Shown: positions 8,332 to 17,492, counted from the first letter of the stretch. The stretch: DNA of 33,664 nt from Lachnospiraceae bacterium UBA3692 (GCA_002372815.1 DFIR01000043.1:1-33664), one strand, 5' to 3'. A program made the numbers and translations. Notes: generated by a model from the letters alone, not told the origin.

Positions 8332-9597
8332 ATGAAGACACCCTTTCTGACACTTGCACAGGCCGAAAAGATCGCCCAGCAGTACCCGACGCCTTTTCAC
8401 ATCTATGACGAGAAAGGGATCCGCGAGAACGCGAGAGCGGTGAAGGAGGCTTTCTCCTGGAACCCGGGATTCCGCGAGTATTTCGCGGTGAAGGCGACCC
8501 CCAACCCGTATCTCATGAAGATCTTTCAGGAATATGATTTCGGATTCGACTGCTCCTCCCTGACGGAGCTGCAGCTCGCGGACGCCGTCGGCGCGTCGGG
8601 AGACCACATCATGTTCTCCTCGAACGACACGCCCGCGGAGGAATACGCCCTCTGCGCGAAGATCGGCGGCATCATCAACCTGGACGACATCACGCACATT
8701 CCGTTTGTGGAGCAGATCCTCGGCGCGATGCCGGAGACGATGAGCTGCCGCTTCAACCCGGGCGGCGTCTTCGTCATGAGCAACGGCATCATGGACAACC
8801 CCGGCGATTCGAAATACGGCATGACCAAGGCCCAGCTGTTCGACGCTTACAGACAGCTCCGGGACAAGGGCGTGAAGCACTTCGGCCTCCACGCGTTCCT
8901 CGCCAGCAACACGGTCACGAATGATTACTATCCGGAGCTGGCAGGACACCTCTTCACCCTTGCGAGGGAGATCCACGAGGAGCTCGGGATCCACTTCGCC
9001 TTCATCAACCTCTCCGGCGGCGTGGGCATCCCTTACCGCCCGGAGCAGGAGGGCAACGACATCCGGAAGATCGGCGAGGGCGTGCGCAACGTCTACGAGC
9101 AGATCCTGGTGCCCGCCGGCATGGGCGACGTGGCCATCTACACCGAGATGGGCCGCTTCATGCTGGGACCTTACGGGGCGCTCGTCACGCGCGCGATCCA
9201 CGAGAAGCACATCTACAAGGAGTACATCGGCGTCGACGCCTGCGCGGCGAACCTGATGCGGCCGGCCATGTACGGGGCCTATCACCACATCACGGTCCTG
9301 GGCAAGGAGGACGCGCCCTGCGACCATCTCTACGATGTGAGCGGCTCCCTGTGCGAGAACAACGACAAGTTCGCGATCGACCGGCTGCTGCCGGAGATCG
9401 AAATGGGCGACCTGCTCTTCATTCACGACACCGGCGCCCACGGCCACTCCATGGGCTACAACTACAACGGACGCCTGCGCAGCGCAGAGGTGCTGCTGCG
9501 GGAGGACGGGACCGCGAAGCTGATCCGGCGCGCCGAGACGCCCCGCGACTACTTCGCGACACTGGATATGACGGAATTCGCGGACAGGCTTCTCTGA
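8332..9597 (+). CDS. lysA: Diaminopimelate decarboxylase-like PLP enzyme
   Basis: Fold-type III (alanine racemase-like) decarboxylase, most likely converting meso-diaminopimelate to L-lysine. The PLP Lys54 is in EYFAVKATPNP. NLSGGVGIPYRPEQ provides the glycine-rich phosphate-binding loop. RPAMYGAYH and GSLCENND with Cys341 are the C-terminal substrate and partner-subunit motifs. The late segment GAHGHSMGYNYNGRLRSAEVLL matches a clostridial LysA subgroup. Length is 421 residues. The ATG at 8332 follows CGGAGG (8315-8320). Related carboxynorspermidine or ornithine decarboxylases share the fold. The GSLCENND segment and the Arg-Pro motif favour LysA. No other lysine genes are adjacent. Confidence 0.87.
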   Translation: MKTPFLTLAQAEKIAQQYPTPFHIYDEKGIRENARAVKEAFSWNPGFREYFAVKATPNPYLMKIFQEYDFGFDCSSLTELQLADAVGASGDHIMFSSNDTPAEEYALCAKIGGIINLDDITHIPFVEQILGAMPETMSCRFNPGGVFVMSNGIMDNPGDSKYGMTKAQLFDAYRQLRDKGVKHFGLHAFLASNTVTNDYYPELAGHLFTLAREIHEELGIHFAFINLSGGVGIPYRPEQEGNDIRKIGEGVRNVYEQILVPAGMGDVAIYTEMGRFMLGPYGALVTRAIHEKHIYKEYIGVDACAANLMRPAMYGAYHHITVLGKEDAPCDHLYDVSGSLCENNDKFAIDRLLPEIEMGDLLFIHDTGAHGHSMGYNYNGRLRSAEVLLREDGTAKLIRRAETPRDYFATLDMTEFADRLL

Positions 9598-9625
9598 AGC
9601 CTTCCGATGAGGGGAAACGGAGATC

Positions 9626-10399
9626 ATGGGCAGAAAATATTTCTTCTTCGATATTGACGGCACACTGACGGAGCGCGAGACGGGGATCATCGTCCCCTCC
9701 GCCGCGGAAGCGCTGAGAAAGCTGCGCGAGGCAGGCCACTTTGTGGCGATCAATACCGGGAGGGCCCACTACAAAGCCAGAAAGTTCTTTGACGAGAACG
9801 GATTCGAGAACATGGTCTGCAACGGCGGCAAGGGCATCGTGATCGACAAGGTGCTCGTGGAGAACAGCCCGCTGGTATTCGACGACGCCGTCGCGCTCTA
9901 CGAGGAGGCGGTCGCGAAGGGGTACGGCGTACTGGTGGCCGCCGAGGACTCAGAGAAGGTCTGGACCCGGGATTTCCGTTTCTATGACCAGGTCGGGATC
10001 CGCAGGGAGCCGACGGTCTACATCATCGACGAACATTTCGATCCGCGCGCACTGGAGCGGATCTACAAGATGTACATCGCGGTGCGGGAGGAAGATGCGG
10101 GCTGCCTGGAGATGCTGCCGCGCCTGGGGCACATGTGGTTCGAAAAGGACTACTGCCTCGTGCAGCAGGATGACAAATATGGCGGGATCCTGCGGATGCT
10201 GGAACTGACGGGCGGAAAGCAGGAGGACGTCATCGTGTTCGGGGATGACACGAATGACATGGACATGTTCCGCCCGCCTTTCTACCGGATCGCCATGGGC
10301 AACGGCCATCCGGCCCTCAAAGCCGTTGCCGACGAGGTCGCGCCGGCCAACCTGGAGGACGGGATCTACCGTGTCTGCGAGCAGCACGGATGGTTTTAA
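9626..10399 (+). CDS. HAD-superfamily hydrolase, Cof/YidA type (IIB)
   Basis: A 257-residue phosphatase-like protein. Motif I is FFFDIDGTLTE with nucleophile Asp9 and acid/base Asp11. Motif II is AINTGR. A type IIB cap occupies about residues 80-185. Motifs III/IV are the lysine-bearing stretch after LTGGKQ and the GDDTNDMDMF acidic loop. C-terminal AMGNGHPALKAVADEV is the usual Cof signature. It probably dephosphorylates small sugar phosphates or nucleotides, but the substrate cannot be read from sequence. The ATG at 9626 lies 28 bp after lysA with GGGGAAACGGAG upstream. It precedes the carbohydrate locus and could serve sugar-phosphate clearance there, though this is only inference. Confidence 0.9.
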   Translation: MGRKYFFFDIDGTLTERETGIIVPSAAEALRKLREAGHFVAINTGRAHYKARKFFDENGFENMVCNGGKGIVIDKVLVENSPLVFDDAVALYEEAVAKGYGVLVAAEDSEKVWTRDFRFYDQVGIRREPTVYIIDEHFDPRALERIYKMYIAVREEDAGCLEMLPRLGHMWFEKDYCLVQQDDKYGGILRMLELTGGKQEDVIVFGDDTNDMDMFRPPFYRIAMGNGHPALKAVADEVAPANLEDGIYRVCEQHGWF

Positions 10400-10435
10400 C
10401 AGAACAGCAGCAGTATTGCACACAGGGGGGTTATT

Positions 10436-11611
10436 ATGAACAGGAGTAAGAAAGGAGCGTTTCACGGAGCAAATCTCGGCAACTGGCTCGTCCTCGAGCA
10501 CTGGATGAGCCCGCACATCTTCGTAGGGACGGACGCCGAGGACGAAGTCTGGCTCAACCGCCCGGAGAGCTGGAAGGACTTCGACAGCAGAGAAGAACTG
10601 GACCGCAGGATGAAACAGCACAGGGACACGTATGTGACCGAGGAGGATTTCGCGTATCTTTCCGCGCACGGCATCGATCACGTACGTATTCCCGTGCCTT
10701 TTTTCATCTTTGGGGACCGGCCGCCTTACGCGGGCTGTATCGAGTACCTGGACAGGGCGTTTGACTGGGCGGAAGCGCACGATATGACGATCCTCATCGA
10801 CCTGCACACGGTCCCGGGCAGCCAGAACGGCTACGACAACGGCGGAATCACCGGCGTCTGCAAGTGGTGCAAGGATCCGCAGGCGGTGGCATTCACCTAC
10901 ACCGTCCTGGAGCGCCTCGCGCAGCGCTACGCGGACCGGAAGGGGCTGTTCGGGATCGAGGTCCTGAACGAACCCATCAATTTCCTCACCTACATGACCG
11001 CGCCGTCCACGGGCAAGTCCCGCGACCGAGAAGAGGCGAAGGGATCGGGGCCGGTCCCCACCTCCTTCCTGAAGACCTTCTACAAGGAGGCTTACCGGCG
11101 GATCCGCAAGTATCTGCCCGTCGACAAGGCCGTGGTATTCCACGACGGCTTCCGCATGACCGCCTGGAAGGACTTCTTCGTGAAGAGCGGGATGGAGAAC
11201 GTGTACCTGGACGTGCACATCTACATCTTCGCCATGGAGAACATCGCGCATATCCACAAGCCGTGTCTCTACAGGGCCTATATCGCCGCCGACCGGCTGC
11301 GCCTGAAGATGGTGCAGAGATATACGCCGGTCATCGTCGGGGAGTGGTGCCTGTGCGCGGCCTACGCGTTCGACACGCCCAAGGCGGGGCTCACGGATGC
11401 GCAGTGGCAGGAGGAGAGAAGACGCCGCTACAACGAGATCGCGGAGATCGAGCTCAGCGTGTGGGAGGAGACCGCCGGATGGTATTACTGGAACTACCAG
11501 CTCCGGAAGGATCTCTCCGATATGCCCGACCAGCGGTGGAAAGATCCGTGGGATCTGCGCAGGTGCATCGAGGAGCGATGGCTCCCGGATCTCCGCGGCG
11601 GACGCGCCTGA
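10436..11611 (+). CDS. Glycoside hydrolase family 5 (cytoplasmic, exo-beta-glucanase-like)
   Basis: A 391-residue (beta/alpha)8 retaining hydrolase. It opens with GANLGNWLVLEHWM, as in exo-beta-1,3-glucanase-like GH5 proteins, then has HVRIPVPFF, LIDLHTVPGSQNG, acid/base Glu179 in EVLNEP, and nucleophile Glu303 in IVGEWCL. There is no signal peptide or carbohydrate-binding module, which suggests action on imported oligosaccharides (beta-glucosides or related). The ATG at 10436 follows a GGGGGG-containing stretch in the 36-bp gap after the HAD gene. It is the first hydrolase of the run GH5-GH43-GH2-symporter-GH78, but a 142-bp gap with an inverted repeat separates it from GH43, so it may be a separate transcript. 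Exact specificity is not decidable. Confidence 0.85.
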   Translation: MNRSKKGAFHGANLGNWLVLEHWMSPHIFVGTDAEDEVWLNRPESWKDFDSREELDRRMKQHRDTYVTEEDFAYLSAHGIDHVRIPVPFFIFGDRPPYAGCIEYLDRAFDWAEAHDMTILIDLHTVPGSQNGYDNGGITGVCKWCKDPQAVAFTYTVLERLAQRYADRKGLFGIEVLNEPINFLTYMTAPSTGKSRDREEAKGSGPVPTSFLKTFYKEAYRRIRKYLPVDKAVVFHDGFRMTAWKDFFVKSGMENVYLDVHIYIFAMENIAHIHKPCLYRAYIAADRLRLKMVQRYTPVIVGEWCLCAAYAFDTPKAGLTDAQWQEERRRRYNEIAEIELSVWEETAGWYYWNYQLRKDLSDMPDQRWKDPWDLRRCIEERWLPDLRGGRA

Positions 11612-11647
11612 TCTGTTGGTGAATTTTTACGCAGAAAAGAACATACT

Positions 11648-11675
11648 TCACGACATTCGCAGAATGGATTCGTGA
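11648..11675. promoter_or_regulatory. Bipartite inverted repeat upstream of the GH43 operon
   Basis: TCACGA (11648-11653) and CATTC (11654-11658) face GAATG (11662-11666) and TCGTGA (11670-11675) around a 3-base centre, with a 3-base GAT bulge. Eleven base pairs form. No U-tract follows, so it fits an operator or weak processing hairpin better than a terminator. The AT-rich DNA after it (11680-11710) probably contains the GH43 promoter, but no clean hexamer pair is visible. Confidence 0.5.
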
Positions 11676-11753
11676 TGTTGTGATAAATATATTGATATAT
11701 GCGTGGTATCTTTTGCTTTTCTGCACAAAATGAAAAAAGGGGGGAATTCTTAA

Positions 11754-13214
11754 ATGAAGAAGATGGCTCTCAATCCTTATCTTCCGAGCTGGGAATATGT
11801 TCCGGACGCGGAACCGCACATCGTGGACGGCCGTGTGTATATCTACGGATCCCACGACACTTTCAACGGCATCAATTTCTGCCTGGGCGACTATGTCTGC
11901 TGGTCCGCACCGGTGGACGATCTCGGAAACTGGACCTGCCACGGCGTGATCTTCCGCAGAGACCAGGATCCCGCCGCTCCGAAGAACCGCATCACCAACG
12001 GCCTGGCGGCACCCGACATGGTCGTCGGTCCCGACGGCAGATATTATCTCTACTACTTCATGGGCGGCACGAAGATGATCTCCGTGGCGGTCTGCGACGA
12101 GCCCGCCGGCAAGTATGAGTTCTACGGCTATGTCAAGTACAAGGACGGTACACCCATCGGCAAGCGCGGCGAGCCCTTCCAGTTCGATCCCGGCTGCCTG
12201 AAGGATGACGACGGCCGCCTGTATCTGTACACCGGCTTCGCCTTCGGCGGCAACCCGATCCTGCTCGACGGCTCCAAGCCCACGACGGAAGGCCCCATGT
12301 GGTTCGAGATCGACACGAACGACATGCTGACCGTCATCTCCGGCGACGACCTGCACTACATCGGCGTGCTCACCGGCGAGAAGGCCAAGGGCACCCCTTA
12401 CGAGCCGCAGCCTTTCGGCGAGGCGAGCTCCATGCGCAAGTTTGGCGGGAAGTACTACTTCATCTACAGCTCCCTGAACAGCCACAACCTTTGCTATGCG
12501 GTCAGCGACAAGCCCACCGAGGGATTCCAGTTCGGCGGCGTGCTGATCAGCTGCGGTGATATCGGCCTTCCCGGGGTCCCGGATGTCAGGCATGCACATA
12601 TGGACACGGGCAACACCCACGGCAGCCTGATCGAGATCGAAGGGAAGTACTACATCTTCTATCACCGCCACACCAACCGCAAGCAGTCCTCCCGCCAGGC
12701 CTGCGCGGAGGAGATCCGTTTCGAGAACGGCCGCTTCTACCAGGCGGAGATGACCTCCTGCGGACTCAACCGCGGACCGCTCCCGGGCAGGGGACACATC
12801 CCGGCCTACTGCGCGTGCAACGTCTACGGAAAGAAGGGCACGCGCTTCCTGAGCATGATCAAGTATCCCAAGGGCGGCAGCCCCTACATCACCCAGAAGG
12901 GCAGGGACCGCGAGACCGGGCCGGACCAGTACGTGTCCAATTTCTGCACGGACTGCACGGTCGCCTTCAAGTATTTCGACCTTCGCGAGACCCGCTCGAT
13001 CAAGGTCAACCTGCAGGGCTACGGCACCAACTGCGACGTCGTGATCCGCACACAGGAGAAGGGGGACGTCATCTGCCGGATCCCCGTCCGCACCTGCAAG
13101 CATGAGGAGAGCTTCACCGGCGTCCTTCCGGAGGGACTCGGGGAGAAGGAGGCTCTGTATTTCAGCGTCGAGGGCAAGGGCACATTTGATTTCGTTTCCT
13201 TCGATCTGGCCTGA
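11754..13214 (+). CDS. Glycoside hydrolase family 43 with C-terminal beta-sandwich
   Basis: A 486-residue inverting hydrolase of the GH43 five-bladed propeller type, probably alpha-L-arabinofuranosidase, beta-xylosidase or exo-galactosidase. The N-terminal PDAEPHIVDGRVYIYGSHD-like region is the first blade. The usual base aspartate context is here Asp18-Ala-Glu20-Pro-His. NGLAAPDMVV contains the likely pKa-modulating Asp88, and GEASSMRKFGGKYY the likely acid Glu223. Residues about 340-486 form a separate CBM6-like beta-sandwich. There is no signal peptide, so cytoplasmic action is expected. The ATG at 11754 follows AAAAAGGGGGGAA. The next gene (GH2) begins 30 bp later, indicating an operon. 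Substrate is inferred only from family and neighbours. Confidence 0.88.
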   Translation: MKKMALNPYLPSWEYVPDAEPHIVDGRVYIYGSHDTFNGINFCLGDYVCWSAPVDDLGNWTCHGVIFRRDQDPAAPKNRITNGLAAPDMVVGPDGRYYLYYFMGGTKMISVAVCDEPAGKYEFYGYVKYKDGTPIGKRGEPFQFDPGCLKDDDGRLYLYTGFAFGGNPILLDGSKPTTEGPMWFEIDTNDMLTVISGDDLHYIGVLTGEKAKGTPYEPQPFGEASSMRKFGGKYYFIYSSLNSHNLCYAVSDKPTEGFQFGGVLISCGDIGLPGVPDVRHAHMDTGNTHGSLIEIEGKYYIFYHRHTNRKQSSRQACAEEIRFENGRFYQAEMTSCGLNRGPLPGRGHIPAYCACNVYGKKGTRFLSMIKYPKGGSPYITQKGRDRETGPDQYVSNFCTDCTVAFKYFDLRETRSIKVNLQGYGTNCDVVIRTQEKGDVICRIPVRTCKHEESFTGVLPEGLGEKEALYFSVEGKGTFDFVSFDLA

Positions 13215-13244
13215 TTTCGCTGACCCATCTGAAAGGAGTGCGCT

Positions 13245-15641
13245 TTGAAGAAGATCAGCCTGAATGATTCCTGGACCGTGCGCTGCCTTACCCGCGAGGA
13301 GCCTGTCAAAGAGGTGACGATCCCTCACGACGCGATGATCAGCGAGCCCAGAACCCCGGAGAGCCGGGGCGAGGGCAATATCGGCTGGTACATCGGCGGA
13401 GACTACGAGTACACCCGGAAGATCACCCCTCCCGCCGACTGGGAGGGACAGAAGATCCTCCTGGAGTTCGAAGGCGTCTATCACAATGCCGAGGTCTGGC
13501 TCGGCGGCGAGAAGATCGCTTTCAGGCCTTACGGCTACACCAATTTCTACGTGGACCTGACAGATAAGCTGCAGTTCGGCGCGGAGAATGAGCTGAAGGT
13601 CATCGCCCGCAACAGCGACCAGCCCAACAGCCGCTGGTATTCCGGCACGGGCATCTACAGACCCGTCAATATCTGGACCGGCGGCAGACAGTACATTCTT
13701 GTGAACGGCGTCCGGATCCGCACACTGGACTACCGGAACGGGAAGATCGAGGTCGTCGTGAGGACCTCCGAGCCCGGCACGGTCAAGGTGGAGATCCTGG
13801 ACGGCGCGGAAGTGGTGAAGGAGACCTCCTACACCGCTTCGAAGAGCGCGGTACGATTCACCATCACCGTCCCGGACGCGAAGCTCTGGGATACCGAGCA
13901 CCCCAACCTCTACACTTGCCGCGTGACTTTCGGCGAGGATGTCGTGGAGGAGACGTTCGGCATCCGCACGCTCGCCTGGTCCTCGAAGGAAGGTGTGACG
14001 ATCAACGGCAGACGCGTGATCCTGCGCGGCGCCTGCATCCATCACGACAACGGGTTCCTCGGAGCCTGCGCATTTCCGGAGGCGGAGGAGCGCAAGGTCA
14101 GACTTCACAAGGAGAACGGATACAACGCGCTGCGCAGTGCCCACAATCCTTGCTCCAAGGCCATACTGGACGCCTGCGACCGGCTCGGCGTCCTGATGAT
14201 GGACGAGTTTGCGGACGCGTGGACGATGCACAAGACCCAGTACGACTATGTCACCTACTTGAAGGACTACTGGAAGGAAGATCTGAAGGACATGGTCGAG
14301 AAGGACTTCAATCACCCGAGCGTGATCGCCTACTCGACCGGCAACGAGGTCGCGGAGACCGCCAGACCCGAGGGCATCGCCTTCACCGGTGAGATGACAC
14401 AATACCTGCACAGCCTGGATCCCACCCGCCCTGTCTCCTGCGGCATCAACATTTTCTTCAATTTCCTCAGCAGCATCGGTCTCGGTGTCTACAGCGACGA
14501 GAAGGCGCAGAAGGAATCCGAAGCCGCCGCCGGCAAGGACGGCAAGAAGAAGAAAAAGGCCGCCGTCGGCAGCGAATTCTACAACAAGCTCGCCTGCCTG
14601 ATGGGCGACAAGTTCATGAAGTTCGGCGCGACGCTCTATCCCTGCGACGTCAAGACGCGCGGCGCGTACGCGAACATGGACATCGCCGGATACAACTACG
14701 GCATCTGGCGCTACAAGAAGGATATGAAGAAATATCCCGACCGCATCATCCTCGGGTCCGAGACCTTCTGCAAGGATGCATGGCTGTTCTGGGATATCGC
14801 GAAGGACAATCCGGCGGTCATCGGCGACTTCGTCTGGCCCGGCATGGATTACATCGGCGAGACGGGCATGGGTGCTCCCGAGTACGGGAACTACCATATG
14901 GAGGCGGAAGAGACGCAGATGACGGGCGGCAACGGCCGCATCGACATCACCGGCAAGCGCCGCGCCGAGGCTGCCTACACGCTCGTCGCGCTCGAACAGG
15001 AAGCGGGCCCGCTCATCGGCGTGCAGCCCGTGGACCGGACCGACAATCCGAACCTGACCGGATGGTCCCTGACCAAGGCGGTGGAGAGCTGGGCATGGAA
15101 CGGCTGTGAAGGCATGAATGCCACGGTCGAGGTCTACTCCCGCGCCGCGGAAGTGGAGCTGTACCTGGGCGGCAGGAGCGTCGGAAGGAAGAAGACCTCG
15201 AAGACAGCCCGCACGCTCTTCAAAGTGCCTTATGACGCCGCGGATCTCACAGCGGTCTCCTATGACGCCGCAGGGCGCGAGACCGGCAGGTACACGCTGC
15301 ATCCCGCCGGGAACACGACGGTCCTGCAGATCCTTCCCGAGGAGGAGACGGCGACAGCCGGCAGGCTTGCCTTCATCCGTCTCCGCTATACGGATGAGGA
15401 CGGCGTATGGAAGCCGCTGGAGCGCAGCATGCTCAAGGTCGAAGTGGAGGGGGGAGAACTCCTGGGCCTCGGCAGCGCGAATTCCTATGTGCGCGGCAAC
15501 TACACGACCGACACGACGGACACCTACTACGGCGAAGCGCTCGCGATCGTGCGGGCAGGCGAGGCCGGCGAGATGAAGATCTCCGTGACCGAGGAGGTCT
15601 CCGACCGCGTCACGGAAGCCGTGATCCCGGTCGTCGGCTGA
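13245..15641 (+). CDS. Glycoside hydrolase family 2 (beta-galactosidase-like)
   Basis: A 798-residue retaining exo-hydrolase. Residues about 1-165 are the jelly-roll sugar-binding domain (YHNAEVWLGGE, NSRWYSGTGIYR), 168-260 the Ig-like domain, and 265-600 the barrel with LRSAHNPCS, acid/base Glu368 in STGNE and nucleophile Glu506 in LGSETF. Residues about 610-690 resemble DUF4982 (VEVYSRAAEVELYLGG), followed by a last Ig-like domain. The start is TTG at 13245: AAGGAG lies at 13233-13238 and the protein begins KKISLNDSW as expected. A Lys-rich insertion (about 430-445) interrupts the barrel. There is no signal peptide. Family 2 includes galactosidases, glucuronidases and mannosidases. The DUF4982 arrangement favours beta-galactosidase. 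Confidence 0.9.
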   Translation: MKKISLNDSWTVRCLTREEPVKEVTIPHDAMISEPRTPESRGEGNIGWYIGGDYEYTRKITPPADWEGQKILLEFEGVYHNAEVWLGGEKIAFRPYGYTNFYVDLTDKLQFGAENELKVIARNSDQPNSRWYSGTGIYRPVNIWTGGRQYILVNGVRIRTLDYRNGKIEVVVRTSEPGTVKVEILDGAEVVKETSYTASKSAVRFTITVPDAKLWDTEHPNLYTCRVTFGEDVVEETFGIRTLAWSSKEGVTINGRRVILRGACIHHDNGFLGACAFPEAEERKVRLHKENGYNALRSAHNPCSKAILDACDRLGVLMMDEFADAWTMHKTQYDYVTYLKDYWKEDLKDMVEKDFNHPSVIAYSTGNEVAETARPEGIAFTGEMTQYLHSLDPTRPVSCGINIFFNFLSSIGLGVYSDEKAQKESEAAAGKDGKKKKKAAVGSEFYNKLACLMGDKFMKFGATLYPCDVKTRGAYANMDIAGYNYGIWRYKKDMKKYPDRIILGSETFCKDAWLFWDIAKDNPAVIGDFVWPGMDYIGETGMGAPEYGNYHMEAEETQMTGGNGRIDITGKRRAEAAYTLVALEQEAGPLIGVQPVDRTDNPNLTGWSLTKAVESWAWNGCEGMNATVEVYSRAAEVELYLGGRSVGRKKTSKTARTLFKVPYDAADLTAVSYDAAGRETGRYTLHPAGNTTVLQILPEEETATAGRLAFIRLRYTDEDGVWKPLERSMLKVEVEGGELLGLGSANSYVRGNYTTDTTDTYYGEALAIVRAGEAGEMKISVTEEVSDRVTEAVIPVVG

Positions 15642-15675
15642 CAGCAGCAGTTTCAACAGGAGGGAATTGTAGATA

Positions 15676-17385
15676 ATGGATAAATTTTTTGCGAATCCGG
15701 CTCTGAAGACCAGGATCACGTCCGGCAGCGTGAAGCTGCCGGAGATGTTCATCGGCTACCTGCTCGCGCCGCTCTGCGCGATGCTGGCCAACTCGATCTT
15801 CAGCGCCTATCTGACAAGATACTACGCGGACGTCATCGGGCTGACGGACAGCCAGTTCGGTGTTTTCTCCATGATGCTGCCGATCATCTCGGCCATCATC
15901 GTCGTGGCGGGCAACCTGTTCGTCGGTCAGCTGATCGATAACACCCGCACACCTGCCGGCAAGGCCAGACCTTACCTGTTCCTGTCGGCGCCCGTTATGG
16001 CCGTGGCCATCATCCTGCTGTTCCTGACGCCCGGCGGCGACAACCCGCAGGCGACGAACTACATGATGAAGATGGTCTGGATCGCGGTGTCCTTCAACTT
16101 GTTCTACTCGGTCGGATACCCCTGCTTCTACACGGCCCACAGCTCGATGGTCGCGCTTTCCACCAGAAACGGCAACCAGAGAGGCCTGCTCGCCACGCTC
16201 TCCAACGCCTCCATGGTCGCGGCGGCCGGCGTCGGCGCCAGCATCCTGGTTCCGATCCTTCTGCAGCCCTTCATGTTCGTGACCGGCGCGGACGGCAAGA
16301 TCGACCGCGTGGCTTCCTACGCGAACTGGCGGATCCTGGGCATCGCCCTGGCCATCGTCACGATGGCGGGCATCCTGCTCGAGTACTATTTCACCCGTGA
16401 GCGCATCACCGAGGAGTCCATGGCTCTGAACGTGAAGGAAGAGAAGCTCCCGATGTCCACGCACATCAAGGCCTGCACATCCGAGAAGTACTGGTGGATG
16501 GTCGTCCTGTTCATCCTGTTCTTTCAGATGGGCCAGCTCGTGAAGAACACCTCCATGAGCTTCTACGTGCGCTGGATGTTCGACAGCGTCATCGCCTCCT
16601 CCAACCCGGAGAGCACCTCCGGCGCGCTGATGTCCACGCTCGGCCTGATCGGCGGCCTTCCGTCCGCGGTCGGCATGGTCATCGCCTGGCCTCTCGCCAG
16701 CAAGCTCGGCAAGAAGAGAGCGATCGTGCTCGGCCTGATCCTGTCCCTGGCAGGCGGCCTTGTGGCTTTCCTCAACGTCCACAGCTTCCCGATCGTCTGC
16801 ACCGGCGTCATCCTGAAGGCGGTCGGCATCATCCCGGCACAGTACGTGATGGTCGCGCTGCTGTCTGACGTTCTGGATCATCTGGAAGCGAAGAACGGCT
16901 TCCGCAGCGACGGCTTCACGATGTCCATCTACGGCGCTACCATGGTCGGCCTTGCGGTTCTCTCCATGGGTATCGTCAACATCTTCCTGGGAGCGCTCGG
17001 CTACGACGCGACGCTCACCCGGCAGGCGGCCTCCACGGAGACCGGCATGGTCATCGCCTATCTCTGCATGGATATGATCGGCTTCGCGCTGTCCATCATC
17101 CTGCTCTTCAGAATGGACGTCGAGAAGTATATCGACGAGGACAAGGCGAAGATCCTTGAGCGCCAGAAGGCGGCCGTGCTCGCGGAAGGCGGCACATGGG
17201 TCGATCCCGAGGAGCGCGCGCGCCTCGAGCAGGAAGAGGCGGACCGGAAGGCCGAAGAGGAGCGGATCGCCGAACTGAAGCAGACCTGTGCGGAGAAGGG
17301 TCTCAACTTCGAGGAAGAGGAGCGCAAGTACCAGGAGCAGAAGGAGAAGAGGAAGAACAGCCTGATCGGCAAGCTTCTCGGCTGA
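15676..17385 (+). CDS. GPH-family sugar:cation symporter (MFS_2)
   Basis: A 569-residue membrane transporter of the glycoside-pentoside-hexuronide:cation symporter family. About twelve hydrophobic helices span residues 25-480, beginning with MFIGYLLAPLCAMLANSIF. After the last helix a hydrophilic tail of about 85 residues rich in Glu, Lys and Arg is predicted to be a cytoplasmic coiled coil. Its place between GH2 and GH78 argues that it imports the oligosaccharides or glycosides these enzymes cleave, driven by Na+ or H+. The ATG at 15676 follows AGGAGGGAA, 34 bp after GH2. The long tail resembles the regulatory C-terminal extensions of some GPH symporters, although no PTS EIIA domain is recognisable. 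Confidence 0.9.
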   Translation: MDKFFANPALKTRITSGSVKLPEMFIGYLLAPLCAMLANSIFSAYLTRYYADVIGLTDSQFGVFSMMLPIISAIIVVAGNLFVGQLIDNTRTPAGKARPYLFLSAPVMAVAIILLFLTPGGDNPQATNYMMKMVWIAVSFNLFYSVGYPCFYTAHSSMVALSTRNGNQRGLLATLSNASMVAAAGVGASILVPILLQPFMFVTGADGKIDRVASYANWRILGIALAIVTMAGILLEYYFTRERITEESMALNVKEEKLPMSTHIKACTSEKYWWMVVLFILFFQMGQLVKNTSMSFYVRWMFDSVIASSNPESTSGALMSTLGLIGGLPSAVGMVIAWPLASKLGKKRAIVLGLILSLAGGLVAFLNVHSFPIVCTGVILKAVGIIPAQYVMVALLSDVLDHLEAKNGFRSDGFTMSIYGATMVGLAVLSMGIVNIFLGALGYDATLTRQAASTETGMVIAYLCMDMIGFALSIILLFRMDVEKYIDEDKAKILERQKAAVLAEGGTWVDPEERARLEQEEADRKAEEERIAELKQTCAEKGLNFEEEERKYQEQKEKRKNSLIGKLLG

Positions 17386-17433
17386 TCCCCTGATCCGCGC
17401 ATCCGAAACAGCATAATTCAACGATCATTCTGT

Positions 17434-17468
17434 GCATACAGGCAGTCTTATTCAGGCTGCCTGTATGC
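17434..17468. promoter_or_regulatory. Perfect 12-bp inverted repeat between symporter and GH78 genes
   Basis: GCATACAGGCAG (17434-17445) and CTGCCTGTATGC (17457-17468) are perfect complements around an 11-base centre. No run of T follows, so it is not a standard terminator. It lies 25 bp before the rhamnosidase start, overlapping the likely leader. It may be an operator or an mRNA processing/stability hairpin that sets different expression of the genes on either side. Confidence 0.65.
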
Positions 17469-17492
17469 GGCGTTACAACGGAGAATCAATTT

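Noticed and set aside
11612..11753. Catabolite-repression (cre) site or LytTR direct repeats before the GH43 operon
   Set aside because: No sequence close to the cre consensus and no correctly spaced LytTR repeat pair was found.
11454..15752. A very long open frame (about 1,430 codons) on the - strand opposite GH43 and GH2
   Set aside because: It is a mirror of GC-rich codon use on the + strand. It crosses two well-supported genes, shows no known motif and has no ribosome binding site tied to a promoter.
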